The notes below the pieces were generated by a model. The model saw only the letters and a list, made by a program, of their open reading frames with translations. It did not search any database and was not told where the DNA came from. From Paracoccus fontiphilus (GTDB taxonomy: Bacteria; Pseudomonadota; Alphaproteobacteria; Rhodobacterales; Rhodobacteraceae), in the NCBI RefSeq assembly GCF_017356265.1, contig NZ_JAFNAW010000030.1, positions 1 through 43,109 of the forward strand: a stretch of DNA of 43,109 nt, in the 5' to 3' direction. The stretch's first letter is position 1; each line of letters starts with the position of its first letter. A program made the translations under genes and the position numbers. This document shows, one piece after another, positions 34,646-42,906 of this stretch.

Positions 34646-36025
34646 GTGACCAGCGGAGCGGATACTCCTCCCTATTTCAATATCTCGCCGGATCGGGCCC
34701 TGACGATGCTGGGCGGTCCCACCGACACCGAGGGGCTGGCGCAGATCGCCGCGAACTATCGCCGGGGGCGGCAGGATCTGGTCGGTCGCGGGCTCGAGGA
34801 AAACGGGGATCGCAAGCTGCGGCTGTTCTCCACCTGGGAGATCACCCGCTATCTGATCCCGGTCGCTCCCCAGCATTTCCGCCGGGTCCTGCGCCATAAC
34901 CCCGACCTGCCGCAGGGCCGGTCCGAGACCGAGGCGGGCGCCAAATGGTTCACCCTGGACGAGGTGCAAAGGTTGCGGGCCCATTTCGGGGCCGAAGGAT
35001 CGAAGAGCAAGGAATACCTGCCCTATCGCCCCAAGGGCCTGCCGGCCAAGATCGTGGCCGTGGCGAATTTCAAGGGTGGGGTCGGCAAGACCTCGACCTG
35101 CGCACATCTGGCCATGTCGGCGGCGCTTGATGGTTACCGGGTGCTGATGATCGACCTGGACAGCCAGGGCTCGCTGTCCTCGATCTTCGGGGCGCAGGTC
35201 GAGGACGAATGGCAGACGGTCTTTCCGTTGCTGGCCCGCCATTACGCCGAGACGCTGCGCATCGACAACCAACGCCGCATCGACCGGGGCGATCCGCCCG
35301 TGGCCTTGGACGACAGCCTAGCGGATGCCTTGAAGATCAAGGCCGGCGACCTGATCCGGTCCACGCATTGGCCGAACATCGACCTGATCGGGGCGCAGCT
35401 AAACCTTTACTGGGCGGAATTCCAGATCCCCGTCTGGCGGATGGCCTCACGCGGGTGGAAGCTGTGGGACGCCCTGACCGAGACGTTGGCTGCCGATGGC
35501 GTTCTCGACCGCTATGACCTGATCTTCCTCGATACGCCCCCGGCGCTTGGCTATCTGACCATCAACGGTCTGGCCGCAGCCGACATCCTGCTGGTTCCCT
35601 TCGGCGCCTCGTTCCTGGAGTTCGACTCGACCGGGCGCTTCTTCGACATGCTTCATTCCACCTTCGCCAGCATCGAGGATGGCGAGAATGTCGCGGCCCG
35701 CGCCCTGGGCCGCGAGGAGCTGCATTTCGAATGGGATGCGGTGCGCGCGGTGATGACCCGCTATGATGCCGGCCAGCAGGCGGAACTGGCGGGACTCATC
35801 CAGTCCTATCTGGGTCCCTCGCTGTCCCCGCACCGGCAGGATTTCACGGCGCTGATTGGCCAAGCGGGCGAGCAGGTTCATGGCATCTACGAGGCGGATT
35901 ACCGCGACTTCAACCGCGAAACCTATGCACGGGGCCGGGAAACCTTTGACCGCACCTATGCCGCCTTCAAGTCCCTGCTTCTGGGCATCTGGCGGCGCGA
36001 GGAACTGGCAGAGCAGGGGAAATAG
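34646..36025 (+). CDS. parA: Plasmid partition ATPase ParA
   Basis: 459 residues from GTG 34646, with GAGG eight bases upstream. A long N-terminal region (1-130) with a helix-turn-helix-like part (STWEITRYLIPVAPQHFRRV) precedes the ATPase: deviant Walker A NFKGGVGKTST (about 141-151), MIDLDSQGSLSSIFG (A') and LIFLDTPPALGYL (Walker B). This is a type Ia ParA, in which the N-terminal region usually binds the operator and autoregulates. It partners with ParB, whose gene follows after 33 bases. The intervening gap holds a parS-like palindrome that could also act as an operator. Confidence 0.93.
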   Translation: MTSGADTPPYFNISPDRALTMLGGPTDTEGLAQIAANYRRGRQDLVGRGLEENGDRKLRLFSTWEITRYLIPVAPQHFRRVLRHNPDLPQGRSETEAGAKWFTLDEVQRLRAHFGAEGSKSKEYLPYRPKGLPAKIVAVANFKGGVGKTSTCAHLAMSAALDGYRVLMIDLDSQGSLSSIFGAQVEDEWQTVFPLLARHYAETLRIDNQRRIDRGDPPVALDDSLADALKIKAGDLIRSTHWPNIDLIGAQLNLYWAEFQIPVWRMASRGWKLWDALTETLAADGVLDRYDLIFLDTPPALGYLTINGLAAADILLVPFGASFLEFDSTGRFFDMLHSTFASIEDGENVAARALGREELHFEWDAVRAVMTRYDAGQQAELAGLIQSYLGPSLSPHRQDFTALIGQAGEQVHGIYEADYRDFNRETYARGRETFDRTYAAFKSLLLGIWRREELAEQGK

Positions 36026-36039
36026 TTTCGCATGCGAAA
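36026..36039. promoter_or_regulatory. parS-like palindrome between parA and parB
   Basis: TTTCGCATGCGAAA starts right after the parA stop codon region. It is identical to the copy inside repA at 33569. Confidence 0.7.
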
Positions 36040-36058
36040 AGATGGGAAAGGATAAGGC

Positions 36059-37030
36059 GTGGCCAAACGCAAACGACTGACCGCCTTCGGCAGGGTGGGC
36101 GAAGGCGAGGAAACCCCTGCCCCTGCCCATGTTCCCCCGGTGGCGCGCATCGCGGCCGAGGCTGCGACCCAGTCTGCCCTGGACGATCTGGCGGCCGAAC
36201 TGCGCCATGCCCGGGACAGCGGCCGGATGGTGCTGGAACTTCCCTTGTCTGCTGTCGAAGCCACGCATCTTCAACGCGACCGCATGTATCTGGATCCCGA
36301 CGACATGGCCTCGCTGAAAGCCAGCATCCGGGACCGCGGCCAGCAGATGCCGGTCGAGGTCGTGGCCTTGGCCGATGGGCGCTATGGTCTCGTATCTGGC
36401 GCGCGCCGTCTTGCGGCCCTGACAGCGCTCCACGAGGATACGGGCGAGGGGCGCTTTGCCACCGTCAAGGCATTGCTGCGCCCCTTCGATGCCGCCCCCG
36501 AGGCCTATCTGGCCATGGTCGAGGAAAACGAAATCCGCGCCGACCTGTCCTTCTACGAGCGCGGCCGGCTGACCCACGAGGCCGCACGCCTTGGCGTCTT
36601 CGACAGCCCGGCCGCCGCCGTGAGGATGCTGTTCCAGCATTCACCTGCGCCGAAGCGTTCGAAGATCCTGTCCTTCGTGGCCCTTCACCATGCCTTGGGC
36701 GACGTGCTGCGCTTTCCGGAAGCGATCCCGGAAAAGCTGGGACTGGCCTTGGTCAAGGCCATGCAGGACGTGCCGGACCTGACGGGTCGTCTGCAAGGCC
36801 GCCTGGCAGCGGAACGGCCCGAAAGCGCCTCCGACGAACGCCGGATACTGGAATGGGCGCTCAGGCCCGGTCCCTCCGCCGCCACCATGGAGGAGCCGCA
36901 GGAAAGAGAAACCGAAATTCCTGCGGGCATCGGCATGAAGGCGCGTCCCGGCCGGGTGGTTCTTTTCGGCCAAGGCGTGACCGAAGATTTCCTGCAGGAT
37001 CTTGCAGCGTGGCTTCAAGCGCGCAGCTAG
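36059..37030 (+). CDS. parB: Plasmid partition protein ParB
   Basis: 323 residues from GTG 36059, preceded by GGAAAGG. After a basic, proline-rich N-terminus comes a ParB/Srx-type CTPase-like domain (about 60-165): LPLSAVEATHLQRDRMYLDP, LKASIRDRGQQMPVEVVALA, LVSGARRLAALTAL (box II position) and MVEENEIRADLSFYERGRLT. A helix-turn-helix region (GVFDSPAAAVRMLF, SPAPKRSKILSFVALHHAL) follows for parS binding, and a C-terminal part for dimerisation. It should load on the nearby TTTCGC(N2)GCGAAA palindromes. A pair of such sites lies directly after its stop codon. Confidence 0.92.
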   Translation: MAKRKRLTAFGRVGEGEETPAPAHVPPVARIAAEAATQSALDDLAAELRHARDSGRMVLELPLSAVEATHLQRDRMYLDPDDMASLKASIRDRGQQMPVEVVALADGRYGLVSGARRLAALTALHEDTGEGRFATVKALLRPFDAAPEAYLAMVEENEIRADLSFYERGRLTHEAARLGVFDSPAAAVRMLFQHSPAPKRSKILSFVALHHALGDVLRFPEAIPEKLGLALVKAMQDVPDLTGRLQGRLAAERPESASDERRILEWALRPGPSAATMEEPQERETEIPAGIGMKARPGRVVLFGQGVTEDFLQDLAAWLQARS

Positions 37031-37060
37031 TTTCGCACGCGAAAGTTTCGCGTGCGAAAC
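37030..37060. promoter_or_regulatory. Double parS-like site after parB
   Basis: TTTCGCACGCGAAA (37031-37044) and TTTCGCGTGCGAAA (37046-37059), each a near-palindrome, are arranged so that the whole 31 bases form one palindrome with 15-base arms around position 37045. The half-site TTTCGC/GCGAAA is shared with the sites at 33569 and 36026. The lack of a T run argues against a terminator as its main role. Confidence 0.75.
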
Positions 37061-37067
37061 TGATCTG

Positions 37068-39803
37068 TCAGATCGGATCGTCGGTGACCTGCGGCATGGC
37101 GGCATGCAGGCTGGCCCAGAGGGATTTCAGCGAAGCGTCCTGCGTATAATCGATGAAATCAGCATCGCCGGTGCTGTTGGTGCGGATCTGGCCGCTGCCC
37201 TTGCCTGCCTCGCTGACCAGCAGCACGACCTCGTCCTTGATGTAATCGATCCGGACCAGCGCATCGCGGTTCTTGCCAAGACTTGTGATCGCGATGTCAT
37301 CGAAGGACCCGATCATCTGATCGACATCTATCAGTGTCCAACTTCCGCCGGCCTTCGCGTTAAGTGCTGACAAGTCGATTGCCAGATCTCCGCCGAGGCG
37401 AACCCCCGAGGTGACCTGCGACCTTTCAAAGGCCCCTGAGTGGAACTCCCTGATCGTGCCAAGGCCCGTGGCATCCGCGACAAAGGCGAGGGTGGCCTTT
37501 TCGTGTAGTTGCAAGGTCGCCGTTTCGCCGCTTTCGCCGTCAAAACCAACCTTGGCCTTGCTGCCGGTCACGGTCAGGCTGCTGCCGCCGGCCAAATCGA
37601 ACCGTCCTTCTGACGTTGCCAGAAGAAGTTGCGCATCTCCTGCGGCGCTGATAGCGGTTTCGCCTGCGAAAGAGCCGGTATTGGCAAAGCGTCCGCCAGT
37701 CATGTCGATCGTCAGCAGATCGCTGTCGCGATACCCGTCGACCCAGACCTGGCCGGCATTGCCGATCTGCAGCAGGTTGCCGGTTTTGCTAGTGGAGATA
37801 TCTCCTGTGATATCCAGTCGTCCAGATGTAGCCTTCAACTGGCCAAAATCGCCGAAAATAAAATCATCGACGATCGTGGTTTCCGCGCCGAACAGGACGC
37901 GGTTGCCCCCCAGGTGAACGCTGTCTCCATCCTGCGTGCCGGGCAGATCGCCCGTGGACCAGTTCAGGCGGTTGTCCCACCGGATGCCGTCACCACGGTC
38001 GTCGGGGACGAAGCGCAAAGTCTGGGCCTCGTCCCGAAGGGTCGTGTCCAGCCCGAAGCCCTTGCGGAAGAAGGCGTTGATGACATCGGCATCAACAGTC
38101 CCGTCGAACCTGCCCGAAGCCTGCGCCCGGAGGTAATCGGCTAGATCTGAAATCGTTGCGGTCTTTTGCCCTAGTAATTGTGCAGCGAAGTTCTGGATAG
38201 TGGTTTCATCGAGGATAGTCTTGGAAAGCCCTGCAATGTTCTGGTCAGGATTGGCCGATCGCGCTTCGTTCTTGTCCCAGTTGTATACAATCGTATCGTC
38301 ATAAGTAGGGTTTTTGCCTTTTGTAAAAGCAGCATGGACGACATTCTTTTGAGCCTGCTCGGCAGGATTGTTCGGATCGGCCAAGTGAGCGATGATATTG
38401 CCGATGTAGGAACTCTGGACTGATGCCTGCCCTTCGATACCTTGAGACAAGGCTCCCTCGGCTTGGGAAACGCGCTTGTGACCGGCTGAGGTGACCAGAT
38501 TGTCCAGAAGTAATGTATAGTTTCCGACAGGTCCTGCGCCATTGTAATCTCCACCCAGAAAATTCAGCGCTGCATTGTTATCGATAAAGCTATTTCCCTC
38601 GACAAAGCCGCCGGAACGAACCTGCACTCCAAAGGATGCCCCACGCATGACGATGTTGTCGCGCAATGTGACGTCCAAATTGTCGGACTGAAGATACACG
38701 TTTTGGCTGTACATGCTGGGCGGCTGTGGGAATGTCCCCGAGAGTTTAGGATCATACCCCTCGGCCCAACCATTGCGGTCAATGAGATTTTTCTCGAGCA
38801 GCATGCCTTTGGTGTTTGCGATATAGACACCGCTGATCCGATTGACATGCGCTTCCCAAGTGGCTGCATTATTGATCGGACTTTCCCGAACAATATCGAT
38901 AACGTCAGAATTTATGAAGGTGAAGCCATTGACGTTCTGGACGTTCAGACCGTAATCGCCAGTAATGCTAATTCGGTCCATCAGCAGGTTGTTACCCAGA
39001 AGAGCCATAAACTCGCCAACATCTAGGCCCTGCATAACCACATGGCTGGTATCTTCTTGGAAAAGCTGGATAGGGCCAGTGATCTTTGGATCTTCCCCCT
39101 GGCCATAGGCACCAATGAACATGGGGTTCAGCGCGCTTTCGCCTTGTGAGGCGCGAGTGATCAGGCGGCCGACATTATCGTACTCGTACCCCTTTTCAAA
39201 TAACAGCCAGTGCGAGTTGGGGCCGGCCCTGTCAGAAGTGATGTTGTACCACAACTGCATCCCGAGATCAGTTGCCAGAGCCTTGTCGGGCGTGGCGCCG
39301 TATTCGGAATGCTTTGCCAGCCAAGTCGCGGTGATGTCCTTGGCGTTCAGTCCCTCTGCTCGGGCGATGTCGGCCGCGGTCAGGCCATGCGCGCCTTCGG
39401 TGACATGGACCTTGCGGTGGTTCTCGCCATGCTCGACCACAACTTGGTCGTTCTTGTCCTTGGCAAGCATGTAGACTTGGCCCAAGCCCCAGCCCTGCTC
39501 TTGCTGACCAAGCGTCACGTCAACGGTGGCTTGGACCGCTTGAACCCGTCCATCAGCATAGGTGATCTCGTAGCGGAAATCCGTATCCGAGGCGTCTTGG
39601 GGGTCCTCGCTCAGGACCAACGACAGGCTGTTGTCGGGGTTGACGCTGACATGACCATGGCTGGACTGGGACAGGATGCGGACGCTTTCGACAGGGCCGC
39701 TGTCATCCAGGCCGATGGATACGACGCGACCGGCTTCGGCAATGTAGTGTTTTTCTCTATCGGAAGGTTTTTCCGAAGCTTGTATAGTAGAGGCCATTTT
39801 CAT
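37068..39803 (-). CDS. Large right-handed beta-helix protein, probable secreted/surface protein
   Basis: 911 residues. No classical signal peptide. Residues about 25-100 look like a cadherin/Ig-like domain (VSVNPDNSLSLVLSEDPQDA, DFRYEITYADGRVQ). Residues about 230-480 carry parallel beta-helix patterns (ISITGDYGLNVQNVNGFTFI, SDVIDIV, ISGVYIANTKGMLLEKNLID, NVYLQSDNLDVTLRDNIVMR). Residues about 600-850 form further beta repeats of autotransporter/adhesin style (DDFIFGDFGQLKATSGRLDI). The first domain, together with the lack of a signal peptide, fits type I secretion, although no glycine-rich RTX repeats are seen. Possible roles are polysaccharide lyase, matrix binding or adhesin; no catalytic residues can be assigned. 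Its stop lies only eight bases from the double parS-like site. GC content is lower in the central third (about 38.2-39.1 kb). Confidence 0.7.
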   Translation of the reverse strand: MKMASTIQASEKPSDREKHYIAEAGRVVSIGLDDSGPVESVRILSQSSHGHVSVNPDNSLSLVLSEDPQDASDTDFRYEITYADGRVQAVQATVDVTLGQQEQGWGLGQVYMLAKDKNDQVVVEHGENHRKVHVTEGAHGLTAADIARAEGLNAKDITATWLAKHSEYGATPDKALATDLGMQLWYNITSDRAGPNSHWLLFEKGYEYDNVGRLITRASQGESALNPMFIGAYGQGEDPKITGPIQLFQEDTSHVVMQGLDVGEFMALLGNNLLMDRISITGDYGLNVQNVNGFTFINSDVIDIVRESPINNAATWEAHVNRISGVYIANTKGMLLEKNLIDRNGWAEGYDPKLSGTFPQPPSMYSQNVYLQSDNLDVTLRDNIVMRGASFGVQVRSGGFVEGNSFIDNNAALNFLGGDYNGAGPVGNYTLLLDNLVTSAGHKRVSQAEGALSQGIEGQASVQSSYIGNIIAHLADPNNPAEQAQKNVVHAAFTKGKNPTYDDTIVYNWDKNEARSANPDQNIAGLSKTILDETTIQNFAAQLLGQKTATISDLADYLRAQASGRFDGTVDADVINAFFRKGFGLDTTLRDEAQTLRFVPDDRGDGIRWDNRLNWSTGDLPGTQDGDSVHLGGNRVLFGAETTIVDDFIFGDFGQLKATSGRLDITGDISTSKTGNLLQIGNAGQVWVDGYRDSDLLTIDMTGGRFANTGSFAGETAISAAGDAQLLLATSEGRFDLAGGSSLTVTGSKAKVGFDGESGETATLQLHEKATLAFVADATGLGTIREFHSGAFERSQVTSGVRLGGDLAIDLSALNAKAGGSWTLIDVDQMIGSFDDIAITSLGKNRDALVRIDYIKDEVVLLVSEAGKGSGQIRTNSTGDADFIDYTQDASLKSLWASLHAAMPQVTDDPI

Positions 39804-40321
39804 TCTCTTTGCCAGACAAGATGCCCTTCATTATAAAGCGTATGTTCGCAAAAGTAAGATAAACTTATGGTTGTATTAGATAGATTTTTAATAATTATTG
39901 AAATAAATTTTTTATTTCTACGTATAATCTAGAATCGTCTTGCTTTTAGGTTGCGATAATGTTTTTGGATAGATGCTGTGCAGCCTCTTGATGACAGCGT
40001 TGTCCAATAAGATTGCCATTAGAACGCAGATTAATAAAACTAAGTTTAAATACAAAATTCAGAGATCAGATACATGCTTTCACTTTTATGCCAAGCAGGA
40101 TACGCTATCAAGCTATGAATTTATTTACCGATTTCTTTACTATATTACACTCTATGGATATACTGAATTACCTTCGGTAACAATCGACTGCCAAGCCGTA
40201 TCCAGTCTCTGTTTTGAAACGTCCTTAAACTGGCTCCCATTTTTATCGAACAGCAAACATAGCCATAAATATTTAGGTATATGCCTAGGTTTTTGATGCG
40301 GCTTGATAGCGCGATCCTTTC
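39804..40321. other. AT-rich intergenic region without a recognised gene
   Basis: About 520 bases, very AT-rich (for example TTTTTAATAATTATTGAAAT near 39886). The part next to 39803 presumably holds the promoter of the beta-helix gene. Short open frames here have no family-like features and biased, low-complexity composition. No RNA gene was recognised. Confidence 0.5.
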
Positions 40322-41601
40322 TAGCACGCTGCTGAACTAGTCGGCTCTCGACGCGGTTTTCAGAACATGATCATCACCGACAGGAAGACGGCTGGAGTGA
40401 TCATGCGGGGCACGGATGAGGCGAGCGGGTCGCTGTTCAGCTATGTCGATCTTGAGGACCGCATTCCTGCGCGGCACCCGCTGCGCAAGATCCGACAGGT
40501 CGTGAATGACGCGCTCGCCAGTCTCGATGCGGATTTCGACCGGCTTTATGTTGATTTCGGCCGCCCCTCGATCGCACCGGAGCGGCTGATCCGGGCCAGC
40601 CTGATCCGGATCCTGTTCCCGATCCGGTCAGAGCGGCAGCTGATGGAGCAGATGCGGTACAACCTGCTGTTCCGTTGGTTCGTGGGCCTCGGGATCGATG
40701 ACCCTGTCTGGGGTGAAGGGCGCGCGGAAATCTGTCCAGTGGACGGATTTCAGCCCTGAACAGGCGAAGCCCCGGGCCGCAGGCCGACCGGGTTCTCGAA
40801 GAACCTCGACCGGCTGCTGAGGACGGAAATGTCGCGGCACCGGTCATGGCGGCGATCCTGGCCCATCGCGACGTCGCGCCACTCTTGTCGGACGATCGCT
40901 TCTCGGTCGACGGCACGCTCACCAAGGCCTGGGCGTCGATGAAAAGCTTCAAGCCGAAGGCCGGGGGCGTGCCGCCCGACGACGAGGACCCCGACGGGCC
41001 GCCCGCCCAAGGTGACAGTCCCGACGATCAAACCGCCAAGACCAACCCCGAGACTGCCGCAACGCCCCGCTCCCCCATCGCAGCCGCAATGCCGAGGCCG
41101 ACGTCAGAGGCGAGAAGCCTAACCCGCGCGATCCATGCCTCCACGACCGATCCAGAAGCGCGCCTTTTCAAGAAAGCGCCTGGCACCGGCGCAATGCTCT
41201 GCTTGAGGGGGCATGCCTTGATGAAGCACCGCCACGGGCTGATCGTTCAAGGCGACCTGACACAGGCCGATGGTCATGCCGAACGGAAGGCCGCGCTGGA
41301 CATGCCGCATCGCCACTCGCCCGGCTCGACCCGGAAACTGACGCCGGGCGCCGACAAGGCCCATGATGCCGCCGGCTTCGTGGCCGATCTGCGCCGGGCC
41401 TGCGTCACCCCGCATGTTGCCCGAGACACGCGCGGCATGCGGCAATCGACGGACGCAACACACGGCATATAGGCTATGCCCTGTCCACCAAACGTCGCAA
41501 GCTGATCGAGGAACCCTTTGGCTGGGCCAAGACCGTCGGCGGCATGGCCCAGACCGTCTGCCGCGGTGTCGAACGGGTGAGATCCCGCTTCATTCTGACA
41601 A
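40322..41601 (+). pseudogene. Decayed second copy of the IS5-family element
   Basis: The left end TAGCACGCTGCTGAA and most of the transposase match the intact copy at 11382-12710 in the same orientation. Breaks: after DDPVW the codons for VPTV are replaced by an 81-base palindromic insert that carries a stop (TGA 40757-40759). The frame is disturbed near SRH, where the K of SRKVMAA is missing. After VARDTRGMRQS the frame shifts, and the final part (YALSTKRRKLIEEPFGWAKT) is in another frame. Homology stops after FILT at about 41601, so the right end is deleted. It cannot encode an active transposase, but it is long enough to recombine with the intact copy. Confidence 0.85.
40712..40792. repeat. 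81-base palindromic insert in the transposase pseudogene
   Basis: Compared with the intact copy, 12 bases (four codons) are replaced by 81 bases (27 codons), so frame is kept apart from an internal stop. The core AAATCTGTCC (40728-40737), AGT, GGACGGATTT (40741-40750) is palindromic with one mismatch. The stem extends outward through GGGC near 40718 and GCCC near 40752. A second GC-rich hairpin (CCGGGCC...GGCCGACCGGG) completes the insert. Confidence 0.7.
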
Positions 41602-41702
41602 GGCACTCATGCCGCAAAAAAGTTAACGACTCTGGAATCTAATGCAGACATCCTATGCCCTATAGAATATGAAAGAACCTGTAGACGATATGGAGTTTGA
41701 TT

Positions 41703-42722
41703 TTGCTAAAAAAAGGGAAGGCACGTTGGGCTGTTGTTGCCCATTTCTTCAGTGGAAATAATGACCAGTGGTTGGACGATTTCATTAACGATCCTCAGAT
41801 TGAATTTGTAAAAGTACCACCAATAGAAAATTCTGGCATTTGGCACACCCGAAAATCCAAGCTCACATCTAAACGGGAATGGTTCAGTCATTTCCGTCAA
41901 TCTTTAAGAGCATCAAGAAAAAGGCCGGATGGAATTATCGCCTGCTTTCCACAATTGGCAATGTGTTCTGCCTTTGTGAAAAAAATTACGCGCAGTAATG
42001 TTAGAATTATAGCTTACAACTTCAATCTTGGCGCGCTGCGGCTTGGCAGAAGACGGGCAGCTATACGTTTTGTAGCAGACCAGATAGAATGCTTTGTTGT
42101 TCATTCTCCGGCGGAGGTAGAAAGTTATACTTCGTATCTAGGGGTACCCAAGGACAAAGTGAAATTCATTCCCCTACAACGAGGTAAGGTGGATATTGCT
42201 CGGATTGAAGATTTTGATGACCCATATGTGATCGCGATGGGATCGGCTGGACGGGACTATGAAACGCTTATCAAAGCTGTAGATAGCCTCGGCATACGGA
42301 CCATTATAGTAACTCGGCCTGATATTGTTGAGGCTTTACCTTCAAGTTCTAATGTTACTTTCATGTCTTCTCTAACGCCTGAGGAGTGCATGCAGCTATT
42401 GTCACGTGCAAGAATAAGCGTGACACCGATCTCCAATCAGGAGACAGCTTCTGGGCAAGTTACTTTCTTAAATGCAATGCAATTAGGTGTTCCTTCGATA
42501 GCAACGCGCTGCCCAGGAACAGATGGGTACTTTGACGATGGTGAAACTGGACTTTTAGTTGCGCCTGGTGATGAGGTAGACATGAAATTAGCTATTTTAA
42601 GCCTGTGGGAAGACGTTTCAAGGAGGCAAGGCTTAGCACTTAAGGCAAAGGAGAGATTTCACCATAGCTTTTCAGATCAGGCAGCTGCTGAAAGGTTGCA
42701 GCAGATTATTGAAAGCGCATGA
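41703..42722 (+). CDS. GT4-like glycosyltransferase in an AT-rich segment
   Basis: I favour TTG 41703 as start because GGAG (41692-41695) stands seven bases upstream; TTG 41697 is too close to that site. About 339 residues of GT-B type. The N-terminal half (RWAVVAHFFSGNNDQWLDDF, DGIIACFPQLAMCSAF) is a Rossmann-like acceptor domain. The C-terminal half has PYVIAMGSAGRDYETLIKAV, MSSLTPEECMQLLSRARISV, then NQETASGQVTFLNAMQLGVP and DDGETGLLVAPGDEVDMKLA, the GT4 donor-binding pattern with Glu in the first part (NQETASGQ). It should be a cytoplasmic glycosyltransferase for a surface glycan. Its low GC resembles the 1.1-7.5 kb island and contrasts with the exopolysaccharide locus. It is bounded by IS remnants on both sides. 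Confidence 0.8.
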   Translation: MLKKGKARWAVVAHFFSGNNDQWLDDFINDPQIEFVKVPPIENSGIWHTRKSKLTSKREWFSHFRQSLRASRKRPDGIIACFPQLAMCSAFVKKITRSNVRIIAYNFNLGALRLGRRRAAIRFVADQIECFVVHSPAEVESYTSYLGVPKDKVKFIPLQRGKVDIARIEDFDDPYVIAMGSAGRDYETLIKAVDSLGIRTIIVTRPDIVEALPSSSNVTFMSSLTPEECMQLLSRARISVTPISNQETASGQVTFLNAMQLGVPSIATRCPGTDGYFDDGETGLLVAPGDEVDMKLAILSLWEDVSRRQGLALKAKERFHHSFSDQAAAERLQQIIESA

Positions 42723-42773
42723 AAGCCAAGTAACATGTTTGAGGCTGATCCAAAAATAATTCAGGAAAATGAA

Positions 42774-42795
42774 GAGCAGCTCAGGTGAGCTGCTC
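42774..42795 (+). terminator. Hairpin after the AT-rich glycosyltransferase
   Basis: GAGCAGCTCA (42774-42783) pairs perfectly with TGAGCTGCTC (42786-42795) around GG. No T run follows, so it may be a weak terminator. It lies 52 bases after the stop codon. Confidence 0.5.
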
Positions 42796-42906
42796 CACAA
42801 TATCGATGGAACTATAAAATTATATAATTATACCTGACTTCCGCAGAAATATGGAGCCGATCAGAATACATGGTAGAGAAGTGGTTCTGTTCATGTAAAT
42901 AGTCGG

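Noticed and set aside
33160..37030. RepABC-type replicon
   Set aside because: The initiator is an RPA-family protein encoded divergently from parAB, not a repC gene downstream of repA and repB in one operon.
39973..40296. A 107-codon frame in the AT-rich intergenic region
   Set aside because: There is no ribosome-binding site, no family resemblance and AT-driven residue composition. It is probably chance.
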